Shown: positions 13,974 through 21,956, numbered from the stretch's first letter. The stretch is DNA of 32,702 bases from Candidatus Daviesbacteria bacterium RIFCSPHIGHO2_02_FULL_39_12 (GCA_001777055.1 MFCX01000011.1:1-32702), one strand, 5' to 3'. A program made the numbers and translations. Notes: a model not told the origin generated them from the sequence alone.

Positions 13974-14777
13974 CTATTGTATTTCCGACCATTTTTGCAA
14001 GGTATCAGACATTAAATTTCTTAAAATAACCAGATATTTAGGCTGATGGATAATTTTTTCAGCAGGTTCGGAATTATTATCAAGCTTTCTGCAGAATTTA
14101 ACTGTTTTATCATCTGCTAAAGTGATTAAGCTGCCATTTACGGTTAAAGGTTGTGATGAGACAGGAGAAGAATGAGAGCAGCCAGATCCGGCAGTATATA
14201 TATTACCTTGAGCAATAATGACAGCATCAATTTGAGTAACATCTTTATGGATATTTACATTGCCTCCGACCACAAAAACCAAGCCTCCATTGGAAGAGTT
14301 ATGGGCAAAATCAATATTGTTATTGATAGTGAGATCATTGTTCGTAAAGATGATAATAGGGATAACTGGTTTAGCATTTAAGAAGCCATTACCGGTAATG
14401 GTTACACTACCGTTGACATATATGAGACGATCTAATTCTGTTGTAGCGTCATTCCCAATCGAATCTGTTATATTACCTTGATTAGCGTTACTTGATAAAG
14501 TACTTTTTCTAGTTGATTTAGATTGATCAAAATAAACTGATTTGAGGTCTGCATAAGAGGGGATTTTGTAGGGGGCAAAGGTAGCTTTCGGGTCAATTAC
14601 ACATTTGCCGGCATCGGTTTTTTTAAGGTCCCTGTTTAACTGTGGTGTTGAGGCTAAACCTTTAGTTTGATAGTAGTTGGAGTCATTATCAAGACAACTA
14701 AATGCATAAGCAGGCTGCAGAAATATTAATGCGAATGCAATGAAGCCAACAGCTAACATTTGATATTTGATATTCAT
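13974..14777 (-). CDS. Secreted or anchored beta-helix-like protein, unknown function
   Basis: About 267 aa from the ATG at 14777 (MNIKYQMLAVGFIAFALIFL), which gives a classical signal peptide or N-terminal anchor ending at AYA-F. The middle (about residues 120-220) is a run of short alternating hydrophobic strands and Asn/Gly turns (INNNIDFAHNSSNGGLVFV, GGNVNIHKDVTQIDAVIIAQ), as in right-handed beta-helices or polymer-forming surface proteins of CPR bacteria. Two cysteines, in GSGCSHS and KFCRKL, might form a disulfide. The ATG at 14792 overlaps the -10 box of its promoter, so the later start is chosen. Role at the cell surface is an inference. Confidence 0.55.
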   Translation of the reverse strand: MNIKYQMLAVGFIAFALIFLQPAYAFSCLDNDSNYYQTKGLASTPQLNRDLKKTDAGKCVIDPKATFAPYKIPSYADLKSVYFDQSKSTRKSTLSSNANQGNITDSIGNDATTELDRLIYVNGSVTITGNGFLNAKPVIPIIIFTNNDLTINNNIDFAHNSSNGGLVFVVGGNVNIHKDVTQIDAVIIAQGNIYTAGSGCSHSSPVSSQPLTVNGSLITLADDKTVKFCRKLDNNSEPAEKIIHQPKYLVILRNLMSDTLQKWSEIQ

Positions 14778-14790
14778 ACTGGCTAATTCC

Positions 14791-14820
14791 ATTGTAAAAC
14801 TTTTTAAAACCCGTTTTCAA
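14791..14820 (-). promoter_or_regulatory. Promoter of the beta-helix-like gene
   Basis: Read on the minus strand: TTGAAA, 18-nt spacer, TACAAT (14796-14791). Transcription would start near 14784, about 6 nt before the ATG at 14777. Confidence 0.5.
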
Positions 14821-14849
14821 GTAACTATTCAGTTTTGTCCAGCCAAATC

Positions 14850-14885
14850 GTCATTCTCCCCTTCGGGGGCCCGACTCGGAATGAC
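14850..14885. repeat. Intergenic GTCAT-family mini-element
   Basis: Begins GTCATTCTCC and ends CTCGGAATGAC. The right end is identical to that of the element inside mvk (8489-8499). It contains the stem CCCC/GGGG around TTC. It lies between the beta-helix-like gene and the toxin-antitoxin promoter. Confidence 0.7.
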
Positions 14886-14925
14886 AAATTCACTGGAGAA
14901 AACTGAACTCATACGAGAAAAACTC

Positions 14926-14961
14926 TTGACAAACGTATTACGTTTTGATAAATTGTAATAC
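14926..14961 (+). promoter_or_regulatory. Promoter and operators of the AbrB/PIN toxin-antitoxin pair
   Basis: A perfect -35 TTGACA (14926-14931), 17 nt, and -10 TAAATT (14949-14954). The palindrome AAACGTA-T-TACGTTT (14931-14945) fills the spacer. GTATTAC (14935-14941) recurs inverted as GTAATAC (14955-14961). These look like binding sites for the antitoxin. The ATG follows the -10 by 9 nt. Confidence 0.65.
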
Positions 14962-14963
14962 AT

Positions 14964-15212
14964 ATGCAGATTCAAACTTTAGTAAATGTTAAATATCAGG
15001 TTGTTATCCCTAAGGAGGCCCGGAAAAAGATTAAGATCAAACCTGGCCAGAGGATGAATGTAGATGTAGTGGGGGGGAGAGTTATTTTTTCACCTGCTAA
15101 AAGTAAAAGAGAATGGAGTTGGCCTGGAGACTACATTAAAAATCTGAAGGATCCTTGGGACGGAACTGATCGGGAAAAATATTTGGAAGATGAGCGTAAT
15201 TCATGGAAATAG
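14964..15212 (+). CDS. AbrB/SpoVT-type antitoxin
   Basis: An 82-aa antitoxin. The N-terminal swapped-hairpin DNA-binding domain is clear (VNVKYQVVIPKEARKKIKIKPGQ, about residues 7-29, then MNVDVVGGRVIFSP). The acidic/aromatic C-terminus (WPGDYIKNLKDPWDGTD) would wrap the PIN toxin. It overlaps the toxin gene by 10 nt. It likely binds the palindromes in its own promoter, as VapB-type antitoxins do. There is no Shine-Dalgarno; the start lies where transcription should begin. Confidence 0.85.
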   Translation: MQIQTLVNVKYQVVIPKEARKKIKIKPGQRMNVDVVGGRVIFSPAKSKREWSWPGDYIKNLKDPWDGTDREKYLEDERNSWK

Positions 15213-15622
15213 CCCTCGATACTAACATATTTATTCTGGCGTATGATAAGAAAACTCCTAAGGGTGATATAGCAAGAAAACTGCTTCAGAAAAACAAGGA
15301 ATCAAATACCAGGATATTCATATCAGTTATAGTCATTGAAGAATTTTTAGTTAGAATTTATAAACAGGAGCTGGAAAAGGATATCTTAAAGTATGAAGAT
15401 TTTATAACTGCCGGAGGATTTATTACAGTTGTAGAAGTAAATAGACAAATAGCACGGACTGCAGCAAAGCTGAGAGCAGAATATTCAAGTCTTAGGACTC
15501 CGGATGCGATTCATCTTGCTACAGCCATTGTAAGTGGCGCAAAACTATTCATAACCACCGATAAAAGAATCCCCAAAAATATTAAAGGTTTAAAAGTAAT
15601 TGTGCTTTCCAAAACAAATTAA
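15203..15622 (+). CDS. PIN-domain toxin (VapC-like ribonuclease)
   Basis: A 139-aa PIN-domain endoribonuclease. Acidic active-site residues are visible in order: ALDTNIFILAYD (Asp6), VIEEFLVR, RTPDAIHLATA and FITTDKRI. VapC-family toxins cut tRNA or rRNA when freed from the antitoxin; the target here is unknown. It overlaps the antitoxin gene by 10 nt, the usual translational coupling. Confidence 0.88.
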   Translation: MEIALDTNIFILAYDKKTPKGDIARKLLQKNKESNTRIFISVIVIEEFLVRIYKQELEKDILKYEDFITAGGFITVVEVNRQIARTAAKLRAEYSSLRTPDAIHLATAIVSGAKLFITTDKRIPKNIKGLKVIVLSKTN

Positions 15623-15640
15623 AGATTATGTTTGGACTAA

Positions 15641-15847
15641 AGCATAACCAACCTTGCCGAGTGGGAATATGCTGAAACGGCTTTAGAAGCCGTTTCAAGG
15701 GTAAAGCGTGAAGCGGAAAGGGATGTCCTTAAAATTGAAAGGTTTGAGAATATGCTGCAAATGTTAAAGTCCTTAAAACTGGAAGAATTAAAAAGCTTTT
15801 ATAAAAATTTGGCTAAAAAATTGGGGATGAGTGCGGTAAAAAAGTAA
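15641..15847 (+). pseudogene. Open frame without a start codon, possible gene remnant
   Basis: 68 sense codons are open from the TAA at 15638-15640 to the TAA at 15845-15847. The translation (LAEWEYAETALEAVSRVKRE, later LEELKSFYKNLAKKLGMSA) looks like a genuine charged helical protein. No ATG, GTG or TTG occurs in frame before codon 38 (ATG at 15752). It may be the 3' remnant of a lost gene, a gene with a rare start, or a protein of only 31 aa. The frame crosses a perfect 10-bp hairpin at 15674-15696. Confidence 0.35.
15674..15696. repeat. Perfect hairpin, anticodon-arm-like
   Basis: GAAACGGCTT and its exact reverse complement AAGCCGTTTC flank TAG. Folded with a seven-base loop it reads TTTAGAA, like a tRNA-Leu(UAG) anticodon arm, but no acceptor or T arm is found. 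There is no T-run, so it is not a terminator. Confidence 0.6.
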
Positions 15848-15854
15848 CCCCGTC

Positions 15855-16388
15855 ATGGTTAAATTAAATGCAAAGCAATTAAGAAGGCAAACAGCTAACA
15901 GCAAACAGTTAACAGCTAGAAATGAGATATACATTGTCTTAGACAATGTGTTGGATACATATAATGTTGGGTCGATTTTTAGATTAGCTGATGCTGTGGC
16001 AGCAAAGAAGGTCTATCTTTGTGGTAAAACAGAGATCCCGCCCAATCCCAGGATTAAAAAAGCCTCTATTAATACTACCGAATGGGTGGAATGGAGTTAC
16101 AAAGAAACAGCCATTGAGGCGATTAACGATATACGATTAACGATTAACGATATACAGACAGTTGCAGTTGAGCAGAGTAAAAAAAGTGTTCCTTATGATA
16201 AGTTTGAATATAAACTGCCTGTCTGTTTAGTAGTGGGAAATGAGACTTACGGAGTTTCAAAAGAAGTATTGGATATTTGTGATGGAATTGTGGAAATTCC
16301 CATGTATGGAATTAATATTTCCTTAAATGTAATGGTTTCTTTGGGGATAGTTTTATATCAAGCCCTCGGAAATACAAATTCTGTCTGA
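15855..16388 (+). CDS. TrmH/SpoU-family RNA 2'-O-methyltransferase
   Basis: A SPOUT-class methyltransferase of 177 aa using S-adenosylmethionine to methylate ribose in tRNA or rRNA. The three SpoU motifs are clear: DNVLDTYNVGSIFRLADA (motif 1), LPVCLVVGNETYGVSKEV (motif 2) and NISLNVMVSLGIVLYQAL (motif 3), which form the knotted cofactor site. Two stretches are translated repeats: RRQTANSKQLTAR near the N-terminus and INDIRLTINDIQ in the middle. The target nucleotide cannot be stated. Confidence 0.85.
   Translation: MVKLNAKQLRRQTANSKQLTARNEIYIVLDNVLDTYNVGSIFRLADAVAAKKVYLCGKTEIPPNPRIKKASINTTEWVEWSYKETAIEAINDIRLTINDIQTVAVEQSKKSVPYDKFEYKLPVCLVVGNETYGVSKEVLDICDGIVEIPMYGINISLNVMVSLGIVLYQALGNTNSV
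15887..15916 (+). repeat. 14-nt tandem repeat in the TrmH-family gene
   Basis: GCAAACAGCTAACA is followed directly by GCAAACAGTTAACA and GC. It is in frame and close to the N-terminus. Confidence 0.8.
16121..16154 (+). repeat. Second repeat tract in the TrmH-family gene
   Basis: The units GATTAACGATATAC, GATTAAC and GATTAACGATATAC follow one another and encode INDIRLTINDIQ. Confidence 0.75.
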
Positions 16389-16498
16389 TAGAGTTTATTT
16401 ACAGTTGACTCTTGAGATTGTAATAGTTCTGCCATAATATGTTTCCTAGGGCAATATTATATCAACGTGCAACATTTATGTGCTTTGACATTAAGGGG

Positions 16499-16504
16499 TA
16501 TAAT
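16499..16504 (+). promoter_or_regulatory. Possible -10 box of the deiminase-argS operon
   Basis: A perfect TATAAT lies 27 nt before the ATG at 16532. The -35 region at 17-18 nt is weak, and a TTGACA at 16485-16490 is too close (8 nt) to serve. Confidence 0.35.
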
Positions 16505-16531
16505 TGTACAAACTGCCCAAAGATATAAACA

Positions 16532-17764
16532 ATGGCAGTTGAAGTAAAAACACGGCCAATTCTAAGAGTTCTAGAGGGATCTAGAGTTTCTGTTTTCGAT
16601 GAGACCGATCCATTAAAAAGGGTCGCTGTTTGGGGTCCTCCCAGCATAGAAGCGGTCTTAGGGCAATTGTTACCGCCGGATAAATCTCTTTTCCATAACA
16701 ATTTTGATGTTTTCAAAGGCAGAAAAGAGTTTGAGGGTATGGTGGATATACTTAAAGCAGCTGAAGTAGAGGTTTTAGAAGCCCGGGGAAAAGTCGCAGC
16801 TGCTCTGCCTTTTGTCAAAGGTATGCCAAGTACGCTTTCAGCTTTATCTGAACGGCTAAAGGTAAGTGCACGAGTATTGGAAGGTCGTTATGGGCGTCGC
16901 TGTCAATACACAGAAGAAATAGACGATATTTTGGCTTCAGAGGTAAAAGTTTTAGGTGAAGAAGGAGCTATAAAACTTAATTATTTAACTGCTTTGGGTA
17001 AACCTTATCCGATGGCAAACCTTATTTATGGCAGAGATCAAACAAATGTGCTAGGAGAGACAATGATTTTCTCCAGATTAAGACATGGTATAAGAAGGCC
17101 AGAAGTAGCTTTTTTCAGAGTGATGTACCAAGATGTGTTAGATAGGCAAGATGTTCATGCTGTTAGAAATGGGGGTTATTTTGAAGGCGGTGATGGGATA
17201 ATGTTTGACCATGCTGCATTTGTTGGGGTAGGTATCAGATCGAGCATGAATGGTGCGTTTGGTATTTTTACAGCGATCGAACCAGTACTAAAAAAGAGAG
17301 GTTTTGATTTTTTTGCAGTAGTAGAAGAAAATCAGGAACGGTTGTCCGGTTCGATTAATGGTGGGGGTATAGAGATGGATGATATGCACCTTGATACATT
17401 TTGGATGCCGATAGGACCCAAGAAGGTTCTGACTTGTCTGGAGAGCGCAGGAAGAAGAGTTGTCAGAAGAGTTTGGCGGGATGGTGCTGGTTTTCTTAGA
17501 GTTAGTCGGGAAACTTCGTTCATATCGCTTATGGCGCAAAGGGGGATAGAGATTTATGATATACCAGTCGAAGAACAAAGAAATTATGCTACAAACTATT
17601 TGCTGCTCGGAAAGAATCAGGTGTTGGTGCCATTGTCAGAAAATTATCAGACTCGTTCCATTTTACAAAGAGCAGGACTGGTTATTATTCCTGCAGACAT
17701 AAAAGAGTTAGTTGGTGGTTACGGAGCAGTACATTGTATGACTGCTGCTTTAGAAAGAGGATAA
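16532..17764 (+). CDS. Arginine-deiminase-family guanidine-modifying enzyme
   Basis: A 410-aa member of the guanidino-group-modifying superfamily, close to arginine deiminase, which hydrolyses arginine to citrulline and ammonia. The active-site set is complete: NLIYGRDQ (Asp169), EGGDG (Glu218), MHLDTFW (His286, Asp288) and GYGAVHCMTAAL with nucleophile Cys402. The N-terminal HNNFDVF and helical insert also fit deiminases. It heads a + strand operon with argS 17 nt downstream, then an M20 deacylase. No arcB, arcC or antiporter lies next to it, so an ATP-yielding ADI pathway is not shown here. A related guanidine substrate is possible. Confidence 0.8.
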   Translation: MAVEVKTRPILRVLEGSRVSVFDETDPLKRVAVWGPPSIEAVLGQLLPPDKSLFHNNFDVFKGRKEFEGMVDILKAAEVEVLEARGKVAAALPFVKGMPSTLSALSERLKVSARVLEGRYGRRCQYTEEIDDILASEVKVLGEEGAIKLNYLTALGKPYPMANLIYGRDQTNVLGETMIFSRLRHGIRRPEVAFFRVMYQDVLDRQDVHAVRNGGYFEGGDGIMFDHAAFVGVGIRSSMNGAFGIFTAIEPVLKKRGFDFFAVVEENQERLSGSINGGGIEMDDMHLDTFWMPIGPKKVLTCLESAGRRVVRRVWRDGAGFLRVSRETSFISLMAQRGIEIYDIPVEEQRNYATNYLLLGKNQVLVPLSENYQTRSILQRAGLVIIPADIKELVGGYGAVHCMTAALERG

Positions 17765-17781
17765 ATGCTGAAAGGAAACTT

Positions 17782-19569
17782 ATGGCTGAACGACAATTGA
17801 CAGATAGAAATATTAGTCAAAAGGCACAATTGCTGCCTACTCGGGGGGACTATCCTTATTATCAGTTGGTAGATGGAGTGCAAGAAGGGATTGCCGGTTA
17901 CTTTTCTGATCCCGACCTGGTACATTTAGTTGAGATAGGTCAACCTCCTGAACACATAAGTGCAGACTTTGGAATACCTTGTTTCCCTTTGGCCAGAAAA
18001 TTAAGACGGGCTCCTAATGGGATTGCAGAAGAGCTTGCTTTGGGTTTGCAGGTTATAGAAGGGGATTTTATTAGCGCATATGATGCAGAAGGGCCTTATC
18101 TAAATATAGACCTTAATCCTAGGTCATATGCAACAGCAGTAGCAAGATCGGTTTTTAAATGGAGAGATGTTTACGGAGGAGAGAATACTGGTCACGGTCA
18201 GCATGTGGTGATAGATATGTCCTCTCCAAATATTGCTAAACAAATGAGTATAGGTCATCTAAGATCAACAATTATAGGTGATTCATTAGCAAAAATCGCC
18301 GAAGTCTCCGGGTTTAAAGTAACTACAGATAACCATATTGGAGATTGGGGTACCCAATTTGGTAAACTAATCTACGCCATAAAAGCTTGGGGAGACGAGA
18401 AAGAAATCGAGAGGGAACCAATAAAGGCGCTACAGGAATTATATGTTAAGTTCCATGCTGAAGCTGAGAAAGATCCGAAGATAGAAGATGAAGGTAGGAG
18501 TTGGTTTAAGAGATTGGAGGATGACGATCCTGAAGCCAGAAGGCTTTGGAGGAAATGTGTTGATTGGTCGATGTCAGAATTCCAACAAGTTTATGATTTA
18601 TTGGGTGTGAAGTTTGATGTCACTTTAGGGGAGAGTTTCTATGAGCCTTTACTAAAACCAGCGGTAGAAAGAGTCAGAACGAGTGGAATTTTAGTGGAAA
18701 GTAAAGGGGCGCTGGGAGTAGATTTGTCAGATAAGGGTTTAGGTTTTGCTATTGTTTTGAAAACTGATGGAGCGACTCTCTATATGACAAGAGAAATAGC
18801 AACAGGTATGTATAGGGCTGAACAGATGGGAGCAGATCAAATGGTTTACGTGGTGGGTGAAGATCAAAAAGCCTACTTTCAACAATATTTTGAGATCTTG
18901 CGTAGACTGGGTTATCCAATCGCTGATCAAAGTAGGCATGTTTATTTTGGTATGGTAACTTTAGAGGAAGGTAGGATGTCTACCCGGAAAGGTCGGGTTA
19001 TTCTACTTAGAGATGTAATAGAGGAAAGTATTGAAAGGGCAGAAAAGATCTTAAAGCAGAGTAATCCTGACTTGTTTGCTGATTCACTAAAAAGAGCTCA
19101 GGTAGCAAGACAAGTGGGTATTGGTGCCTTGAAATGGAATGATTTATCTGCAGATCCTAAGCGCTCGATTGTTTTCAATTGGGATAGGATGCTTGCTATG
19201 GATGGTTATTCCGGCCCCTATATTCAATATAGTCATGCCAGAGCTCAATCAGTGTTAGAAAAAGGTGGAACCTCGAATTTAAATGATGTTAACGTCACTG
19301 CCGGAGAGAAAGAAGAAATGGAACTTGTTAAAGCGATAGCTTCTTTTCCAGCTGCTGTCAGGAAAGCAGCAGAGACCTATGCTCCGGCAGTAGTTGCTAC
19401 TAGTCTTTTTGAAATAGCCCAAGTGTTTAACAAGTTTTACCACAACCATACAATTTTGGGAGCAGAAGGTGATTTAAGAGACAGCAGGCTTGCTCTAACT
19501 GCAGCTACAGCCCAAGTCTTTAAGAACGGTTTGAATTTATTAGGTATAGAAGCACCGGGTAGAATGTAG
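17782..19569 (+). CDS. argS: Arginyl-tRNA synthetase
   Basis: Charges tRNA-Arg. Class I synthetase with an N-terminal Add1-type domain, SSPNIAKQMSIGHLRST as the HIGH region (SIGH variant, also seen in some Firmicutes), GDWGTQFGKLI, GRMSTRKGRV as the KMSKS equivalent, and the anticodon-binding helical domain at the C-terminus (NKFYHNHTI, ALTAATAQVFKNGLNLLGIE). The frame is open from 17734, but the ATG at 17782 follows AAAGGAA at good spacing and gives 595 aa, normal for ArgS. Its place inside an arginine-modifying gene set is unusual and may link aminoacylation to arginine supply. Confidence 0.95.
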   Translation: MAERQLTDRNISQKAQLLPTRGDYPYYQLVDGVQEGIAGYFSDPDLVHLVEIGQPPEHISADFGIPCFPLARKLRRAPNGIAEELALGLQVIEGDFISAYDAEGPYLNIDLNPRSYATAVARSVFKWRDVYGGENTGHGQHVVIDMSSPNIAKQMSIGHLRSTIIGDSLAKIAEVSGFKVTTDNHIGDWGTQFGKLIYAIKAWGDEKEIEREPIKALQELYVKFHAEAEKDPKIEDEGRSWFKRLEDDDPEARRLWRKCVDWSMSEFQQVYDLLGVKFDVTLGESFYEPLLKPAVERVRTSGILVESKGALGVDLSDKGLGFAIVLKTDGATLYMTREIATGMYRAEQMGADQMVYVVGEDQKAYFQQYFEILRRLGYPIADQSRHVYFGMVTLEEGRMSTRKGRVILLRDVIEESIERAEKILKQSNPDLFADSLKRAQVARQVGIGALKWNDLSADPKRSIVFNWDRMLAMDGYSGPYIQYSHARAQSVLEKGGTSNLNDVNVTAGEKEEMELVKAIASFPAAVRKAAETYAPAVVATSLFEIAQVFNKFYHNHTILGAEGDLRDSRLALTAATAQVFKNGLNLLGIEAPGRM

Positions 19570-19574
19570 AAAAA

Positions 19575-20693
19575 ATGGCAGATGTATTAAGAGAATTAAT
19601 AAATTTTCAGTCATATTCAGGACAAGAACGGCCTATACTGGAATATATTAAAGCTCATTTAGAACAAAATGGAATAAAGCCTTTTTACCAAGGAGATAAT
19701 TTAGTAGTTAAATTGCAGGGTCAAGATTCCTCAAGAGCTTTCATCTTTAACGGACATGTGGATATTGTGGATATAGGTGATTCTAAAAGATGGAAACATG
19801 ATCCATGGTTAGGAGAGGTCGTGGGAGGTCGGATTTACGGAAGGGGAGCATCTGATATGAAGGGTGGAATTTTGGCCATGATGGAAACTACAAAATCGCT
19901 TGCTGGAAGAAAGTACCTTCCTACGGATGTTTGGTTCACCTTTGTGGTTAAAGAGGAAACAGACGGATCGGGAACAGAGCAGTTTGCCCAGTGGTTTCAG
20001 TTGCAAGGATACAAGAAACAATATAGTGAACTGGTTGCAATTTTTGCTGAGCCTACGAGTTTAGATACGGTTCAGTATGGTCATCGTGGGAACTTCTTTA
20101 TTGAGGCGGAGAAGATCGGGGTATCTGCGCATTCTTCTAGGCCTCGAGAAATTGATCCCCATGCAATTTTAGAGATGAGTAAGTTTATTCTCGATTTAGA
20201 GGCGGAAAATTTGAGATGGCAAAAAGAATTTGAAAATGCAGAATTTGCTCCACCTACTATTACGCCAACATCGATTGAGGGAAAGTCTGAATCTCCCAAT
20301 AAAACAGCGGATAATTGTAGGGTCCATTTTGACTTGCGGACTATACCTTTATATCACCAAGAGGCGTTTGATAGAGTTAGGGATTTAGCAAAACAAAGAA
20401 GTATTAAACTATCGTTACTACATTCACCAGCTCCTACAGGTTATACCGACCCTGAGGCAAGAATTATTAAAGTATTTCAAAGGGTGGTGCCGGGAGTTAA
20501 AAAGGAGGTTAATGATGCCTCTAATGATCTAGGGTTTTTTACTCAAGTAGGAATTGATGGAGTAATTTTTGGACCGGGAGAAATGCCTCAAGCTCATAGA
20601 GAAGACGAATCAGCAGATATAAACCAGATAACTACCGCACCAAAATTTTTTGAAGAGATTTACCTAATTTGGGCAGGGATAACCAAAGCCTGA
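19575..20693 (+). CDS. M20-family deacylase (ArgE/DapE-like)
   Basis: A 372-aa zinc-dependent amidohydrolase. Metal and catalytic residues are visible in FNGHVDIVD, GRGASDMKGGIL, KEETDGSG, FAEPTS and the C-terminal GPGEMPQAHREDESADI; the lid dimerisation domain (about residues 165-280) carries HRGNFF and AHSSRP. Relatives remove acyl groups from N-acetylornithine, N-acetylcitrulline, N-succinyl-diaminopimelate or LysW-bound substrates. Next to an N-acyl-ornithine-type carbamoyltransferase, deacylation of N-acyl-citrulline or -ornithine is an attractive inference. It starts 5 nt after argS without a Shine-Dalgarno. Confidence 0.82.
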   Translation: MADVLRELINFQSYSGQERPILEYIKAHLEQNGIKPFYQGDNLVVKLQGQDSSRAFIFNGHVDIVDIGDSKRWKHDPWLGEVVGGRIYGRGASDMKGGILAMMETTKSLAGRKYLPTDVWFTFVVKEETDGSGTEQFAQWFQLQGYKKQYSELVAIFAEPTSLDTVQYGHRGNFFIEAEKIGVSAHSSRPREIDPHAILEMSKFILDLEAENLRWQKEFENAEFAPPTITPTSIEGKSESPNKTADNCRVHFDLRTIPLYHQEAFDRVRDLAKQRSIKLSLLHSPAPTGYTDPEARIIKVFQRVVPGVKKEVNDASNDLGFFTQVGIDGVIFGPGEMPQAHREDESADINQITTAPKFFEEIYLIWAGITKA

Positions 20694-20788
20694 TAGATGT
20701 AATGCGAAATCTCAATTGATATAGTTTTGCGAAATCTGAACTGAAACACTTTAAAACATCTTTTGCATCTTTTAAGCAACTACTCTTT

Positions 20789-20868
20789 GTCATTGCGAGC
20801 GAACAAAGTGAGCGTGACAATCTCTTAAATGGACAAGATTGCTTCGTCGTTTCACTTCTCGCAACGAC
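20789..20868. repeat. 80-bp GTCAT-family mini-element, intergenic
   Basis: Ends GTCATTGCGAG and CTCGCAACGAC pair at 10 of 11 positions. The internal text (CGAACAAAGTGAGCG, then AGATTGCTTCGTCG) is the widespread bacterial palindromic repeat. The left end equals that of the element inside mvk. It lies between the M20 gene and the CtlX-like promoter and is the largest copy here. Confidence 0.8.
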
Positions 20869-20938
20869 AGAATTTTGTATCATTTGAGACTTCGTTTATA
20901 AGTATCTTTTTAGATTTCGTGTAACAATAGAAGTATAT

Positions 20939-20967
20939 TTGACAAGCATAATTCCTAGATGTATTAT
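20939..20967 (+). promoter_or_regulatory. Strong promoter of the CtlX-like/DDTD gene pair
   Basis: TTGACA (20939-20944), 17 nt, TATTAT (20962-20967), then 11 nt to the ATG at 20979. It gives this pair its own transcription start with a leader of at most about 5 nt. Confidence 0.65.
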
Positions 20968-20978
20968 CAGCTTACAAT

Positions 20979-21950
20979 ATGGCAATAGAGGCGGTACGTA
21001 TCCCAACTACCGCTGCCCGACAATTAACTAATACGCTCCTGATGATCAGCCCCGATCAATTTGGCTTTAATGACCAAACTGCCGGGACGAATACCTTTCA
21101 AAACTCGCCAGATGAATTACCAATAATAGTCAGAGATAAAGCCCTCGCAGAGTTTTACGGTACTGTAGTTGCTCTCCGCCATCATGGGGTGGAAGTGGTA
21201 GTTTGTCCAACCAGAACAGATGTTTCAACTCCTGATGCTGTTTTCCCTAATAACTGGATATCTTTTCACAGTGAACTTGAAAAGGTGGATGTAATTTTAT
21301 ATCCTATGCTGGCTCCTAACAGGAGAGCGGAAAGGCAGTTTGACAGGGTAAAAAGTTTAATGTTCTGGATGGCTATAGATCCAAAAAGAGTATTGGATTT
21401 GACTGTTTTGGAGCGAGCAGGTCAGTTTTTGGAAGGTACGGGAAGTTTAGTTTTCGACCGGCGAAATAAAGTAGTTTTTGCTCATGAATCAGCCAGAACT
21501 TCATATGGTGCTTTAGACGTTTTTTGTGACAGAACGGGTTATCAGTCAGTTAAGTTTCATGCATTTGATAAAGAAGACAGGCCGATTTATCATACCAATG
21601 TGGTAATGGGTATAGGTGAAGGTTTTTCCGTCGTGTGCCTTGAATCAATTCGAGATCTTAAGGAAAGACGTACAGTAGAAGGTAGTCTGAAAGACTTAGA
21701 GCTTGAGGTAGTGGATATAACTTTGGATCAACTACATGCTTTTTGCGGCAATGTTTTAGAGGTAAGATCAACTTCAGGTGTATCTAAAATAATTCTATCT
21801 GTTAATGCTTTTGATGCTTTCACCAATGCCCAAAGGAATACGTTGATGAGTTATGGCGAACTTATCCCGGTAGAAATTAATACTATTGAAACAGTTGGTG
21901 GTGGCAGCGCTCGTTGCGTAGTCGCAGAAGTTTTCCCGGGAAGAGTTTAA
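20979..21950 (+). CDS. CtlX-like amidinohydrolase (arginine-deiminase-related)
   Basis: A 323-aa enzyme of the guanidino-group-modifying superfamily, branch related to DDAH and to CtlX. Signatures: LLMISPDQFGFNDQTAGTN (20-38), TPDAVFPNNWISFH (84-97), FLEGTGSLVFDR (Glu152), YHTNVVM (His205) and GGGSARCVVAEVF with nucleophile Cys313. CtlX proteins are linked to citrulline use; other members act on dimethylarginine or arginine. The substrate is therefore uncertain: citrulline, arginine or a modified form. It is paired with the DDTD-motif gene 6 nt downstream and has its own promoter. Confidence 0.75.
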   Translation: MAIEAVRIPTTAARQLTNTLLMISPDQFGFNDQTAGTNTFQNSPDELPIIVRDKALAEFYGTVVALRHHGVEVVVCPTRTDVSTPDAVFPNNWISFHSELEKVDVILYPMLAPNRRAERQFDRVKSLMFWMAIDPKRVLDLTVLERAGQFLEGTGSLVFDRRNKVVFAHESARTSYGALDVFCDRTGYQSVKFHAFDKEDRPIYHTNVVMGIGEGFSVVCLESIRDLKERRTVEGSLKDLELEVVDITLDQLHAFCGNVLEVRSTSGVSKIILSVNAFDAFTNAQRNTLMSYGELIPVEINTIETVGGGSARCVVAEVFPGRV

Positions 21951-21956
21951 CGCCAA

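Noticed and set aside
15645..15735. tRNA-Leu(UAG)-like sequence
   Set aside because: Only an anticodon-arm-like hairpin and a D-arm-like GCCGAGTGG are present. No matching acceptor stem and no GTTCRA T-arm could be found.
16485..16504. TTGACA plus TATAAT as one promoter before the deiminase gene
   Set aside because: The spacer is only 8 nt, far too short for a sigma-70 promoter.
16532..17764. Complete arginine deiminase (arcABC) energy pathway
   Set aside because: No catabolic ornithine carbamoyltransferase/carbamate kinase pair or arginine-ornithine antiporter is present; the carbamoyltransferase here belongs to a T-box-controlled synthesis operon.
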